From contig JAPLKI010000007.1 of NCBI GenBank assembly GCA_026388155.1, positions 1 to 64,000 on the forward strand: DNA of 64,000 nucleotides, written 5' to 3'. A program made the position numbers and the translations under genes. The notes beneath the pieces are model-generated. The model ran no database searches and had not been told where the DNA came from. It worked only from the letters and a program-made list of their open reading frames with translations. Position 1 is the stretch's first letter, and every line of letters starts with the position of its first letter. Below are positions 56,255 to 64,000 of this stretch, one piece after another. The stretch is from Elusimicrobiota bacterium (GTDB lineage: Bacteria > Elusimicrobiota > Elusimicrobia > Elusimicrobiales > UBA9959).

Positions 56255-58582
56255 TTATCCGGCGGCGGACAGGATCGCTTTTTGAAGCAGGGCTTTTACG
56301 ATCTGCACCTTGAAGCGGTTCTTTGCCAGGGGCCGGACTTCTTTTGCCGCAAGTTCGCCCGCCGCAACAGCCGTCTTTTCTCCGGCGGACTTACCCTCCA
56401 GAAACTTCTCAACGGCTTTAAGCCGCAGCGGAATGGGGGCCACGGCGCTCAGCACAAGTCTGGCGTCCCTGATCTTTCCGGCGCCGGTGTTGAAAACTCC
56501 CGCCAGCCCGGCAATGGGGAAGTCTATTGAGTTCCGTATCCTGAACTTGTGGTAGCTTTGGCTGCTGCCCGGCCGTGGCGCGGGTATAAGTATTTCCGTC
56601 ACCAGTTCGTCCCGGTCCAGCACGGTGGACTTCAGCACGCCGGCGGTAAAGAAATTTTCGGCCGCAAGGGTGCGCCTGGTTGTTTTTATGCTTGCGCCGA
56701 GGGCCGCCAGCGCCGGCGCCAAATCCGAAGCGTTTACGGCCACGCAGCTGCAGTCAATACAGCGCTTAGCCTCCGCACACAGCTGCTCCAGGGTTAAACC
56801 TTTGCTTTCGGAGTGTTTAGTCCGAGCGCAGCGCGTACTGCAATCGGCGTTCAGCGCAAGCAGCGGGCTTACCGCAGCGTGCTCGATCTTTTTCGGCCGC
56901 TTCCGGCCGCTGGCCAGGTAAGCTTCTATCGCGCGCGCGGCCCTGCGCCCCGCGGCGATAGCGTGGATTACCGAAGAGGGGCCGCTGACGGCGTCGCCTC
57001 CCGCGAACACTCCGGGCAGGTTGGCGGCCTGTGTTGTTTCATCCGCGCAGATCAATCCCCGCAATGTCTTAACACCCGCGGCGTAGCCGAGCTCGGCGGC
57101 CTGGCCGATGGCCAGTATGATCTGGTCGGCTTTGATAACCTGTTTTTGCGCCGCGTCAAAGCTTGGATCAAAGCGGCCCTGCCCGTCAAAAACCGAAGAG
57201 CACCGCGCGAACTCCATTCCTTTAACTTTCCCTCCGGCTTCAAAGATCCGCTGCGGTCCCCAGCCCGGTAGAATGCGGACGCCTTCCTTTACAGCTTCGG
57301 CTATTTCCGCCGGGAAGGCCGGCATGGCGTCCCGGGCTTCCAGGCAAACCATCGTAACGCGCCGCGCGCCCGCGCGCCGGGCGCTGACCGCCACATCCAC
57401 CGCCACATTCCCGCCGCCTATAACCAGCACAGTCCTGCCCGCGGACTTGCGGCCTGTTCCGCCGTCCGTAAGAAAAGCCATGCCGGAAGTGAGCAGCTCC
57501 GATTTCTCAAGCCGGATATTCTTCTGCGCCCAGGCGCCTGTAGCCAGGAACACGCTGTTAAAATCCCTGCGCAGGGCGCGCAAAGAGAGGCCGGGACCGA
57601 TTTCCACATTGAGTTTGAAAATTATCCCCATCGCTTCCAGCGCCGCTATCTGGGCGCGGACCAGGTTCCTGGGGAGGCGGTACGGCGGGATGGCATAGGC
57701 GAGCATTCCGCCCGCGCGGGGCAGCCTGTCAAACACCGTCACCTGGTGGCCGGCCAGCCGCAGGTAATAGGCGGCCGCAAGCCCCGCCGGGCCCGAGCCG
57801 ACCACCGCTATTTTTTTCTTTGTCCGCTTAACCGGCGGCTTCATAAGTTCTGCGGCATGCCCGAGGATATTATTTCCGATAAACCGTTCCATGGCGCGGA
57901 TGGAAACCGCTTCATCAAACTCGCCGCGGTTGCACTTGCTTTCGCAGAGATGCGGGCAGACACGGCCGGTGATGGCCGGGAGGGGGTTGTTGCTGAGAAT
58001 AATTTCCGCCGCGGCGTTCAAATTCCCCTCACGCACCAGGGCGAGGTAGTCCGCTGTCTCCACGCTGCCCGGGCAGGCGTCCGTGCAGGCCGGCGCGGCT
58101 ACACGCGCGCCTCCGAAGATAGAGTGATAGCGGTTTTCGCCCAGGAGCGCGCCGCAATGCGTTCCGCCTTTTCTCAGGCAATGGAACCGGTCGTCGGGGG
58201 TGCGGTAGTACCAGCACCTGGGCTCCTGGCAGAGATTGCCGGCTATAGTGGCCATGTTCCTCAACTGGGGGGCGGCCACGCTGCGCGCCGCCTCGGCGAG
58301 GAGTTTATAGCTGCCCTTAACCGCCCTGTGCGCGGCTATTTCATTAAGCGGCGTCAGCGCGCCAATGCGCAGCCCGCGTCTGTCCTCGGCTATATAATTT
58401 AAGCCGGGAATAGTTTTAAGGTCCACTACCAACCCGGGGCTTTCTTTGTGGATCTTGTCTTTCAGGGCGCCCAGCGCGTCGGTGCCGCCGGCAATTGCGA
58501 GAACCCGGCCCGCACCGGAAAGAACGGCGGCCGCCTCTTTGAGCGATTTCGCCGGCAGATAATCAAATTTTTTCATTGCCAT
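56255..58582 (-). CDS. xanthine-dehydrogenase-type FAD subunit with a nested GltD-like oxidoreductase
   Basis: 775 residues. Residues 1 to ~165 are a molybdopterin-dehydrogenase FAD-binding domain (FDYLPAKSLKEAAAVLSG, AIAGGTDALG, RNMATIAGNLCQEPRCWYYR). From about 165 to 600 sits a GltD/NADPH-glutamate-synthase-beta-like module with ACTDACPGS and GRVCPHLCESKCNRG for Fe-S clusters, VVGSGPAGLAAAYYLRLAGH for FAD and VIGGGNVAVDVAVSARRAGA for NAD(P)H. The FAD domain then resumes (AAENFFTAGVLKSTVLDRDE, KFRIRNSIDFPIAGLAGV). The nested module could link hydroxylase electrons to NAD(P). It is last in the operon 63288 to 56255. Confidence 0.88.
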   Translation of the reverse strand: MAMKKFDYLPAKSLKEAAAVLSGAGRVLAIAGGTDALGALKDKIHKESPGLVVDLKTIPGLNYIAEDRRGLRIGALTPLNEIAAHRAVKGSYKLLAEAARSVAAPQLRNMATIAGNLCQEPRCWYYRTPDDRFHCLRKGGTHCGALLGENRYHSIFGGARVAAPACTDACPGSVETADYLALVREGNLNAAAEIILSNNPLPAITGRVCPHLCESKCNRGEFDEAVSIRAMERFIGNNILGHAAELMKPPVKRTKKKIAVVGSGPAGLAAAYYLRLAGHQVTVFDRLPRAGGMLAYAIPPYRLPRNLVRAQIAALEAMGIIFKLNVEIGPGLSLRALRRDFNSVFLATGAWAQKNIRLEKSELLTSGMAFLTDGGTGRKSAGRTVLVIGGGNVAVDVAVSARRAGARRVTMVCLEARDAMPAFPAEIAEAVKEGVRILPGWGPQRIFEAGGKVKGMEFARCSSVFDGQGRFDPSFDAAQKQVIKADQIILAIGQAAELGYAAGVKTLRGLICADETTQAANLPGVFAGGDAVSGPSSVIHAIAAGRRAARAIEAYLASGRKRPKKIEHAAVSPLLALNADCSTRCARTKHSESKGLTLEQLCAEAKRCIDCSCVAVNASDLAPALAALGASIKTTRRTLAAENFFTAGVLKSTVLDRDELVTEILIPAPRPGSSQSYHKFRIRNSIDFPIAGLAGVFNTGAGKIRDARLVLSAVAPIPLRLKAVEKFLEGKSAGEKTAVAAGELAAKEVRPLAKNRFKVQIVKALLQKAILSAAG

Positions 58583-58596
58583 GATTTACGTTACTC

Positions 58597-58702
58597 CAGG
58601 TAGACAGGATTCAGGAGTCAGAATTCAGAATGGCCTGCGAATAGGCCTCTAACAGTTTTAAAAAACCATATTCTGACTACTGAATTCTGACTTCTGGCTA
58701 CT
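58597..58702. repeat. dispersed hairpin repeat (GAATTCAGGAGTCAGAATTC family), copy 3
   Basis: CAGGTAGACAGGATTCAGG and AGTCAGAATTCAGAATGG on the left; ATATTCTGACTACTGAATTC and TGACTTCTGGCTACTT on the right. It lies between two genes of the xanthine-dehydrogenase operon and may reduce expression of the last gene. Confidence 0.85.
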
Positions 58703-58717
58703 TAAGCAGTTACTAAT

Positions 58718-61084
58718 TTACGCCTTCCCTAACGCTTTTAGGACTTTTTCCGGCTTGACCGGGATATCGTCGATACGCACTCCGATAGCGTTGTAAACGG
58801 CGTTCAGCACCGCGCGCGGGGTACAGGTAAGCGTGCCCTCGCCGATGCCGCACGCGCCGTACTCCCCGGCGCCTCTCCAGACCTCCAGCAGAGCAGGGTC
58901 AATATCGGGCATGTCGGCCATGGTCGCTATCTTGTAATCTATCCAGTTGAAGTTAAGCGGAACGCCCGTGGCCTCGTCGTAGATTATCTCTTCGGTCAGG
59001 GCCTCGCCGAGGCCCATTACCTGGCCGCCTATCTGCTGGGCTTCCGCGCCCGAGGCGTACATTACGGTCCCACAGTCGTTAAGGACCACCAGCTTCAGTA
59101 CCTGCGTCCGGCCAGTGCTCGTGTCCACTTCCACTTCGGCGAAATTGGCGATATAGGGAACGCCGGTTTTTTCGGCGTTGGGCGGCCTGCCCATTTCCAC
59201 CACTACCGGGAGCATGTCACCCTTGCGGAAAATGTCCCTGACCGTCATACCTTTGGCCGGAGCCGCCTTGCGGTATACGCGCCCGCCGGCGATGTCCAGA
59301 TCTTCGGGTTTAGCTTTTATAAGGGCGGCCGCTTTTTCCAGGAGCCGCCGCTTCACCTCCCGGGCGGCGTGGGCGACTACCTCGGACTGCAGGTAGGAAA
59401 CGGCGCTGTCGGTCTGCACGCAATCTTTTAAGCTGGTTTCGGTATCGACCGTGTGCGGCCAGACAATATCTCCGGGGCCGATGCCCAGGAAACCCAGCGC
59501 TTCGGCGCAGCCCAGCACATTGCAGGTGTTGGAGCCCGTGCCGGTTTCCACCGTGGGCGCGTCCAGCACCACGCTGCAGTCCGGGTTTACGGTTATCCTG
59601 ACGCGGATCTCGCCGCGGCGGGCTTCCTGCCACTCGGCGTGCCAGGCGGGATGGAAAGAAAACCCCACACCGCGCTTCTTTACCCGGTCATACACCGGCC
59701 CGGCTCCGGGCTTGTGGCGCTTTGCGCGCCAGCCGATACGCCTGGCCCCCTCGCCAAGGACCGCTTTGAGGCTCTTGTCCGGCAGGCCGCCCCATTCATG
59801 CCCGAAATTTTTTAATGCCAGGTCTATGGGATCCATGCCGAGTTTTTCGGCCAGCATGTCCACCACATGACCGAAGATGAGATTGAACTGCGAGTTGCCC
59901 ACTCCGCGCATCATGCAGGCGGGCAGCTTGTTGGTATAAACGCCGTAGGACTCCATCCTGACATTAGGGATGTGGGCGAGCGCCACCTCGGTGATCTCGG
60001 TAGGGGCGAACTTAAGGGCGAACATGGTGTGGTCGGCGTACGCCCCGGAATTACCGATGGATTTGAAATACATGGATGTGATGGTGCCGTCCTTTTTAGC
60101 GCCCGCCTTGCCGGTATAAATGGCCGGCTGGCGGGAGTCGTGGAAACTTTCCCGGCGGCTGTGCCTGAACTTTACGGGACGGCCGGTCTTTTTTGAAAGC
60201 AGCGCGGTGAAAAGGAAAAAGGGCTGGTCGCCGGTATCCCCGCGCCCGAACTGCCCTCCGACATAGGAGCTGATCACGCGGACTTTGTTTATCGGCAGGC
60301 CGAGCATCTGGCTGATATGCATTCTGGTCTGATCCGCTTCGTAGGAATTGGACATCACCGTAAGCTTGTCGCTCTTCCAGTCCACAAGGCAGCACCAGTT
60401 ATCCAGCGAAGCCTGCGTGGCGTTATGGTGCACCGAAACGGCCTCTATAACCACCTCGGCCCGGGCAAAACCTTTATCTACGTCTCCCTTGTCCACGAAC
60501 ACGTCCGAGCCACCGACGGCGTCTTTGGGCAGGATATTGCGCGGGGCGATCTCGGGATGAATTACCGGCGCGCCCGGCTTCATGGCTTCCATGGGGTCAA
60601 GCACGAAGGGCAGCACTTCCCATTCCACTTTTATAAGCCTTAGCGCCTCTTCGGCTATCTGCTCGCTCTCGGCCGCCACCACCGCGCCCACCTCGTCGGT
60701 GGCCCAGCAGGCGCGGTCGCCCAGCACCCGCCTGTCGCGGAAATGGCGCCACATCATGCGCTCGTAGGAAACCGTATCCACGCCGTCGGTCCAGCCGGCG
60801 CTTGTGGGCTTAAGTGAGGACACTTCGGGGTCTTTGCAGGTGAGCACCGCTTTTACGCCCGGAAGCTGTTCGGCAAGGCTTGCGTCTATGCTTTTTATGC
60901 GCGCGTGGGCGTACGGGCTGCGCATCACTTTGGCGTACAGCATGCCGGGGAAGCGGCTTTTCAGCGTTATGTCGTCCACGAACTGCACCTTGCCGGAGGC
61001 TTTCTCCAGGGCGTCGATGCGGGGACGGTAAGCGCCTATGAATTTGCGGGCCACGCGGGGCGTGTAGGGCCGGGGGGGGGTCAT
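58718..61084 (-). CDS. xanthine-dehydrogenase-type molybdenum-binding subunit
   Basis: 788 residues from ATG 61084, overlapping the small-subunit stop (ATGA); an upstream in-frame stretch lies inside the small-subunit gene and is not used. N-terminal domain IDALEKASGKVQFVDDITLK and MRSPYAHARIKSIDAS; molybdopterin parts SYVGGQFGRGDTGDQPFFLF, MMRGVGNSQFNLIFGHVVDM and GTLTCTPRAVLNAVYNA near the end, where Glu-rich GIGEGT serves the active site. The family hydroxylates purines or other heterocycles. The exact substrate is not readable. Confidence 0.92.
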   Translation of the reverse strand: MTPPRPYTPRVARKFIGAYRPRIDALEKASGKVQFVDDITLKSRFPGMLYAKVMRSPYAHARIKSIDASLAEQLPGVKAVLTCKDPEVSSLKPTSAGWTDGVDTVSYERMMWRHFRDRRVLGDRACWATDEVGAVVAAESEQIAEEALRLIKVEWEVLPFVLDPMEAMKPGAPVIHPEIAPRNILPKDAVGGSDVFVDKGDVDKGFARAEVVIEAVSVHHNATQASLDNWCCLVDWKSDKLTVMSNSYEADQTRMHISQMLGLPINKVRVISSYVGGQFGRGDTGDQPFFLFTALLSKKTGRPVKFRHSRRESFHDSRQPAIYTGKAGAKKDGTITSMYFKSIGNSGAYADHTMFALKFAPTEITEVALAHIPNVRMESYGVYTNKLPACMMRGVGNSQFNLIFGHVVDMLAEKLGMDPIDLALKNFGHEWGGLPDKSLKAVLGEGARRIGWRAKRHKPGAGPVYDRVKKRGVGFSFHPAWHAEWQEARRGEIRVRITVNPDCSVVLDAPTVETGTGSNTCNVLGCAEALGFLGIGPGDIVWPHTVDTETSLKDCVQTDSAVSYLQSEVVAHAAREVKRRLLEKAAALIKAKPEDLDIAGGRVYRKAAPAKGMTVRDIFRKGDMLPVVVEMGRPPNAEKTGVPYIANFAEVEVDTSTGRTQVLKLVVLNDCGTVMYASGAEAQQIGGQVMGLGEALTEEIIYDEATGVPLNFNWIDYKIATMADMPDIDPALLEVWRGAGEYGACGIGEGTLTCTPRAVLNAVYNAIGVRIDDIPVKPEKVLKALGKA

Positions 61085-61704
61085 GGCTTGCCCCGCCCTT
61101 TTGGCCGTGAAGTGGAAGCCGGTAGCCGCACGCTTGGACCGATCGGCAAATGCATCGATCCAAAAGAGCGGGGCTTGCCCCCTTTGTTTTCTTCGCAAGC
61201 GTGCAGCACCGCCCGGGCGATTCCGGAATAGCAGCCGCAGCGGCAGATGTTCCCCGAAAGGCCCTCTTTGATCTCTCCCGTAGTCGGCTTCGGGTTTTCA
61301 TTGAGCAGGCCTTTTGCCGCCATCACAAAGCCGGGCGTGCAGAACCCGCACTGCAGGGCCGTGCCGTAGCCGGGCTCACACTGTGCGACAAAAGCCCGGA
61401 TAACCGGGTCATCTTCGGGGAGGCCTTCAATGGTGAGGATTTCATGCCCGTGCGCCTCTGCCGCCAGCTTCATGCATGACAGCACCGCCTTGCCGTCCAT
61501 CAGCACCGTGCAGGCGCCGCAGGCCCCCTCGTCGCAGGCGACTTTAAGGCCGGTGAAGCCGAGCTTCTCCCGCAGCAGGTAGGAAAGAGTCATCTCCGGC
61601 ACTATATCGCGACCCGGCTCAAATTCATGCCATTGTCCGTTGATCTTGATCTTTATAGGCGTCTTTTTCGTCTCCCGCGCCTGTTTCCCCGGTTTTGTCG
61701 CCAT
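61081..61704 (-). CDS. 2Fe-2S subunit of the molybdenum hydroxylase
   Basis: 207 residues. Plant-type ferredoxin cluster CDEGACGACTVLMDG, and second cluster CGFCTPGFVMAAKGLL and GNICRCGCYSGIARAV, as in XdhC/CoxS subunits. The usual ~160-residue protein is extended by about 35 residues after ARAVLHACEE, perhaps because of its overlap with the next gene. It carries electrons from the Mo centre to the FAD subunit. Confidence 0.93.
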   Translation of the reverse strand: MATKPGKQARETKKTPIKIKINGQWHEFEPGRDIVPEMTLSYLLREKLGFTGLKVACDEGACGACTVLMDGKAVLSCMKLAAEAHGHEILTIEGLPEDDPVIRAFVAQCEPGYGTALQCGFCTPGFVMAAKGLLNENPKPTTGEIKEGLSGNICRCGCYSGIARAVLHACEENKGGKPRSFGSMHLPIGPSVRLPASTSRPKGRGKP

Positions 61705-61725
61705 ACTCTTTCCCCCGTTCTATAT

Positions 61726-63288
61726 CTATATTTTTCCGCCTGCCAGAAGGCCTTTTGCCAGAAGGCTGAAGATCCCCTGGCCTTTTTTATACGGCACCCC
61801 TTTCAGCAAAAGCTTTTCAACCTTCAGTTCCAAAAGTTCGTTTGGTTTCATGGCCAGCGGATCCCTGTTCACGATGACCATATCGGCCATCTTACCCGCT
61901 TCGAGGCTGCCGCGTTCTTTTTCGTCAAAGGCGGCCCAGGCGGCGTTATAGGTGAACATTTTCAGGGCCTCCTCCACGGTGAGGGACTGCCCGGGAACAT
62001 AATGGTTGCAGGCGGCATGGATGCCGGCTATGGGGTCCGGCGGGGTGCAGGGCGCGTCGGAGCCGCCGCTAAGCACAATTCCCATTTCCGTCATTTGCCG
62101 CAGGGGGGAAATTTCCTCCGCCCGGCCGCCCAGGAGCGTGCGAAGATACTCAAGGGGTTCAAGGTCCCACGCCAGGAAGGCGGGCTGAAGGGGTATCTGG
62201 ATGCCGAGCGCGGCGCATTTCCGGAGCCCCTCTTCGGAAGGAAGACAGGCGTGGATGATGCCGTGGCGGTGGTCGGACCTGGGGCAGTCCTTCAGGGCCG
62301 CCTCAAGGGCCATGACAGCCTGCTCAAAGGCCGCGTCGCCGACGGCGTGCATCTCGATCTGAAAGCCCTCGCGGTTCGCCTGTTTTGTAAATTTTACAAC
62401 CTCTTCATCGCGGTAGAAGAGAACTCCCCTGTTTTGGGGATCGTTGCTATAAGGCAGCCGCAGCGCCGCGTCCTGGCTGCCAAAGCAGCCGTCAAGGGCC
62501 GCGGCGAAACAGCCTCCCACGCGGGGAAACTTTCGCTTTTGCACCTTTTTTAAATCCATGGTCTGAAAGAAGAGGCGGGTCTGGAAACCGCTGCTGAGCC
62601 CCCTGCCCAGGAGCGTCTCCAGGGTGACGTCCAGATCGAAAGGAAAACCCACGCCGGAGGCCGTATGCATCAGCCCGATCCCTTTCAGCGCCATATCATC
62701 CACCGCGAGAAGCATGTTTTGAACGGTCCGCAAAAGGGGAATCTTTCTGGTAATAAAATCGGTGACGGCAAAAAAAGTTTCCTGATTCATTTCCCCCGTG
62801 TCCTGGTGAAAGCCCCGGAGGGTTTTTACTTTAGCCGGCAGCATGGCGATCAGCGCGCTGTTGAGAATGCAGGCGTGCCCGTCGTACTTGACCAGGTACA
62901 GCGGCCTTTCCGGGCAGGCCTGGTCAAGCTCGGCTTTTAAGATCAGCCGGCGCTCCGCGACGCAGTGCGGCGACGCCCCGAAGCCCATCAGTATTTTGTC
63001 CCGGCGGCCGGACGCGAATTTTGTTATCTTCCCGCACATTTCAGGCAGGCTCCGCGCGGACCGCACGTCCAGCCCGGCGTTAAAGAGAGCATAGGAGGCA
63101 AAGTGCAGGTGGGTATCTCCGAAGCAGGGGAGCAGCGCCCGGGCGCCAAGCGCCTCCCGCGGCGCGCCCTGATACGCCGCCGGAAGCTCCGCCCCGGTAT
63201 AAAGGATGCGCCCCTTGTCTTCTACAAGGTATTTGTGCACCCGGTTTTCCCGGTCGCACGAAATGATAGTCCCGTTATAAACTTTCAA
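61726..63288 (-). CDS. amidohydrolase (YtcJ-like)
   Basis: 520 residues, TTG start with GGAG upstream. The metal site begins LLPCFGDTHLHF (HxH, about residue 60); EMHAVGDAAFEQAVMALEAA and HGIIHACLPSEEGLRKCA hold later histidines, and VLSGGSDAPCTPPDPIAGI the final Asp, as in the amidohydrolase-3 group. It could open rings or cleave amides of the compounds the hydroxylase acts on. First gene of the operon. Confidence 0.88.
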   Translation of the reverse strand: MKVYNGTIISCDRENRVHKYLVEDKGRILYTGAELPAAYQGAPREALGARALLPCFGDTHLHFASYALFNAGLDVRSARSLPEMCGKITKFASGRRDKILMGFGASPHCVAERRLILKAELDQACPERPLYLVKYDGHACILNSALIAMLPAKVKTLRGFHQDTGEMNQETFFAVTDFITRKIPLLRTVQNMLLAVDDMALKGIGLMHTASGVGFPFDLDVTLETLLGRGLSSGFQTRLFFQTMDLKKVQKRKFPRVGGCFAAALDGCFGSQDAALRLPYSNDPQNRGVLFYRDEEVVKFTKQANREGFQIEMHAVGDAAFEQAVMALEAALKDCPRSDHRHGIIHACLPSEEGLRKCAALGIQIPLQPAFLAWDLEPLEYLRTLLGGRAEEISPLRQMTEMGIVLSGGSDAPCTPPDPIAGIHAACNHYVPGQSLTVEEALKMFTYNAAWAAFDEKERGSLEAGKMADMVIVNRDPLAMKPNELLELKVEKLLLKGVPYKKGQGIFSLLAKGLLAGGKI

Positions 63289-63349
63289 TCTTGTCGCTCC
63301 AGCCTATGATCGCTTTCCAGAAAACTATTCTACCAAATGAGGGAATTCC

Positions 63350-63393
63350 GGTGACATAATACTTAATTCCAGGGAAACAGGTATTGTGTCACC
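63350..63393. repeat. hairpin GGTGACATAATAC / GTATTGTGTCACC
   Basis: Arms 63350-63362 and 63381-63393, one mismatch. A single arm also occurs at 53999-54011. It is a dispersed repeat in the intergenic space 63289-63477. Confidence 0.7.
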
Positions 63394-63477
63394 TTATTTC
63401 CCATAGGCCTTTTGGCCCATTACCTTTTGGGCATTTTTGCTCTTACCAAACCAGTCGAAACAGCGTATAATATTTTC

Positions 63478-63942
63478 ATGAAAAACAAAATTGCATTCCT
63501 TACAATAGTTTCCGGATTCGTTTTATCGATGGGTTGCGGTTTAGCTTCAGCCGAAAACAGCCCCACGTATGACCTGCTGAAGAATGCGAATGATATTCCA
63601 AACTATGACAATACGGCCGCGCATAAAGCCGCGCCGGCGCTTAACGTGGCGGGGTTTTTGCCCGATAAAGCTGCAACTACCACAAAAGCGACTACCACGC
63701 TGAAAGCGGCACCGGCCGTCTCGTCCGGCACGGCGGTAGCTGCGGCGACGGCGGCGCCTGCAGATCCGACACTGCTTGAAAAAATGGGCAAGGATCTTAA
63801 AGACCACAAAACGGACTATGCCATAGCGGGCATGACCGGCGCGCTCACCGGTTATTTTCTGGCGGGATGCGTCCTGTCGGGCGCGCTGCTCGGATTCGGC
63901 ATAATAGTGGTGTTCCTGCTGCTGTTCAGGAATGTGAGTTAA
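63478..63942 (+). CDS. hypothetical exported/membrane protein
   Basis: 154 residues, ATG at 63478 just after a TATAAT (63467-63472). Signal peptide (IAFLTIVSGFVLSMGCGLAS; possible lipobox MGCG), a Thr/Ala-rich linker (KAATTTKATTTLKAAPA) and a C-terminal hydrophobic Gly-rich segment (TGALTGYFLAGCVLSGALLG) ending FLLLFRNVS. No family recognised. The start codon is six bases after the -10 box, so a leaderless transcript is possible or the -10 box is by chance. Confidence 0.6.
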   Translation: MKNKIAFLTIVSGFVLSMGCGLASAENSPTYDLLKNANDIPNYDNTAAHKAAPALNVAGFLPDKAATTTKATTTLKAAPAVSSGTAVAAATAAPADPTLLEKMGKDLKDHKTDYAIAGMTGALTGYFLAGCVLSGALLGFGIIVVFLLLFRNVS

Positions 63943-63950
63943 GCAAAGAT

Positions 63951-64000
63951 TTACAGCCCTTCCTCAAAAGAATCCACCGTGTAAACATAAAGCGCGGTGG
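63951..64000 (-). CDS. 3' end of a gene continuing past the window
   Basis: The minus strand gives TALYVYTVDSFEEGL followed by a TAA at 63951-63953. It is protein-like but too short for assignment. Confidence 0.3.
   Translation of the reverse strand, partial: TALYVYTVDSFEEGL

Noticed and set aside
61087-61198. Upstream extension of the molybdenum subunit start
   Set aside because: These codons lie inside the 2Fe-2S subunit gene; the ATGA overlap at 61081-61084 is the natural start and family similarity begins there.

Overview
The window reads as a chromosomal segment of a Gram-negative (outer-membrane) bacterium with moderately GC-rich DNA and many short dispersed repeats between genes. An outer membrane is implied by apolipoprotein N-acyltransferase, an AsmA-like protein, several lipoproteins and a predicted outer-membrane barrel. 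The gene mix recalls uncultured Elusimicrobiota-type genomes, but this is inference from recall; no ribosomal RNA or phylogenetic marker settles it. All functional names come from motifs and family knowledge; no database search was run.

Layout. 1-2.1 kb: a large serine recombinase between two perfect 80-bp inverted repeats, abutting a 5'-truncated tRNA-Ser(CGA). 2.2-4.7 kb: an extradiol-dioxygenase-like gene and prfC. 4.9-12.2 kb: a lasso-peptide biosynthetic cluster with a PqqD-type recognition protein, an Asn-synthetase-like cyclase, two tandem precursors, a PqqD-methyltransferase fusion, a glycosyltransferase, an HPr-kinase-like kinase, a B2 leader peptidase, a Cys-cluster protein and an ABC exporter cut short by a 102-bp inverted-repeat element. 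12.3-40.4 kb: a backbone of two tRNAs plus housekeeping and envelope genes (purE, tsaC/sua5, radical SAM, Fe-ADH, lnt, ADP-forming acyl-CoA synthetase, PfkB kinase, AsmA, cutA, maf, queD, trxB, glycerol kinase). Two related 268-bp elements lie here, one of them inside an EamA transporter gene.

40.4-56.2 kb: a 15.8-kb genomic island in tRNA-Arg(TCT), bounded by a 44-bp direct repeat of the tRNA 5' half and retaining only the C-terminal remnant of a tyrosine integrase. Seven transcription units carry the same promoter: a 17-bp dyad CGACRCCAYGCTGTCGG, exactly 10 bases, then a TANNNT -10 box. The TGTCGG to -10 geometry matches the DNA-damage promoters used by the WYL-domain activator PafBC of actinobacteria, and the island encodes one WYL protein. 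The regulon includes two DnaB-like ATPases (both probably leaderless), a ClpX-like and a second AAA+ ATPase, a beta-CASP metallo-beta-lactamase protein, PD-(D/E)XK, GIY-YIG and DUF2779-type nucleases, a HAD phosphatase and an outer-membrane barrel. I regard this self-contained, probably damage-inducible island as the best candidate for an undescribed system, with the doubly armed lasso cluster second.

56.2-63.3 kb: a xanthine-dehydrogenase-type molybdenum hydroxylase operon whose FAD subunit has a GltD-like oxidoreductase nested inside it, plus an amidohydrolase. The last gene is a small secreted or membrane protein.
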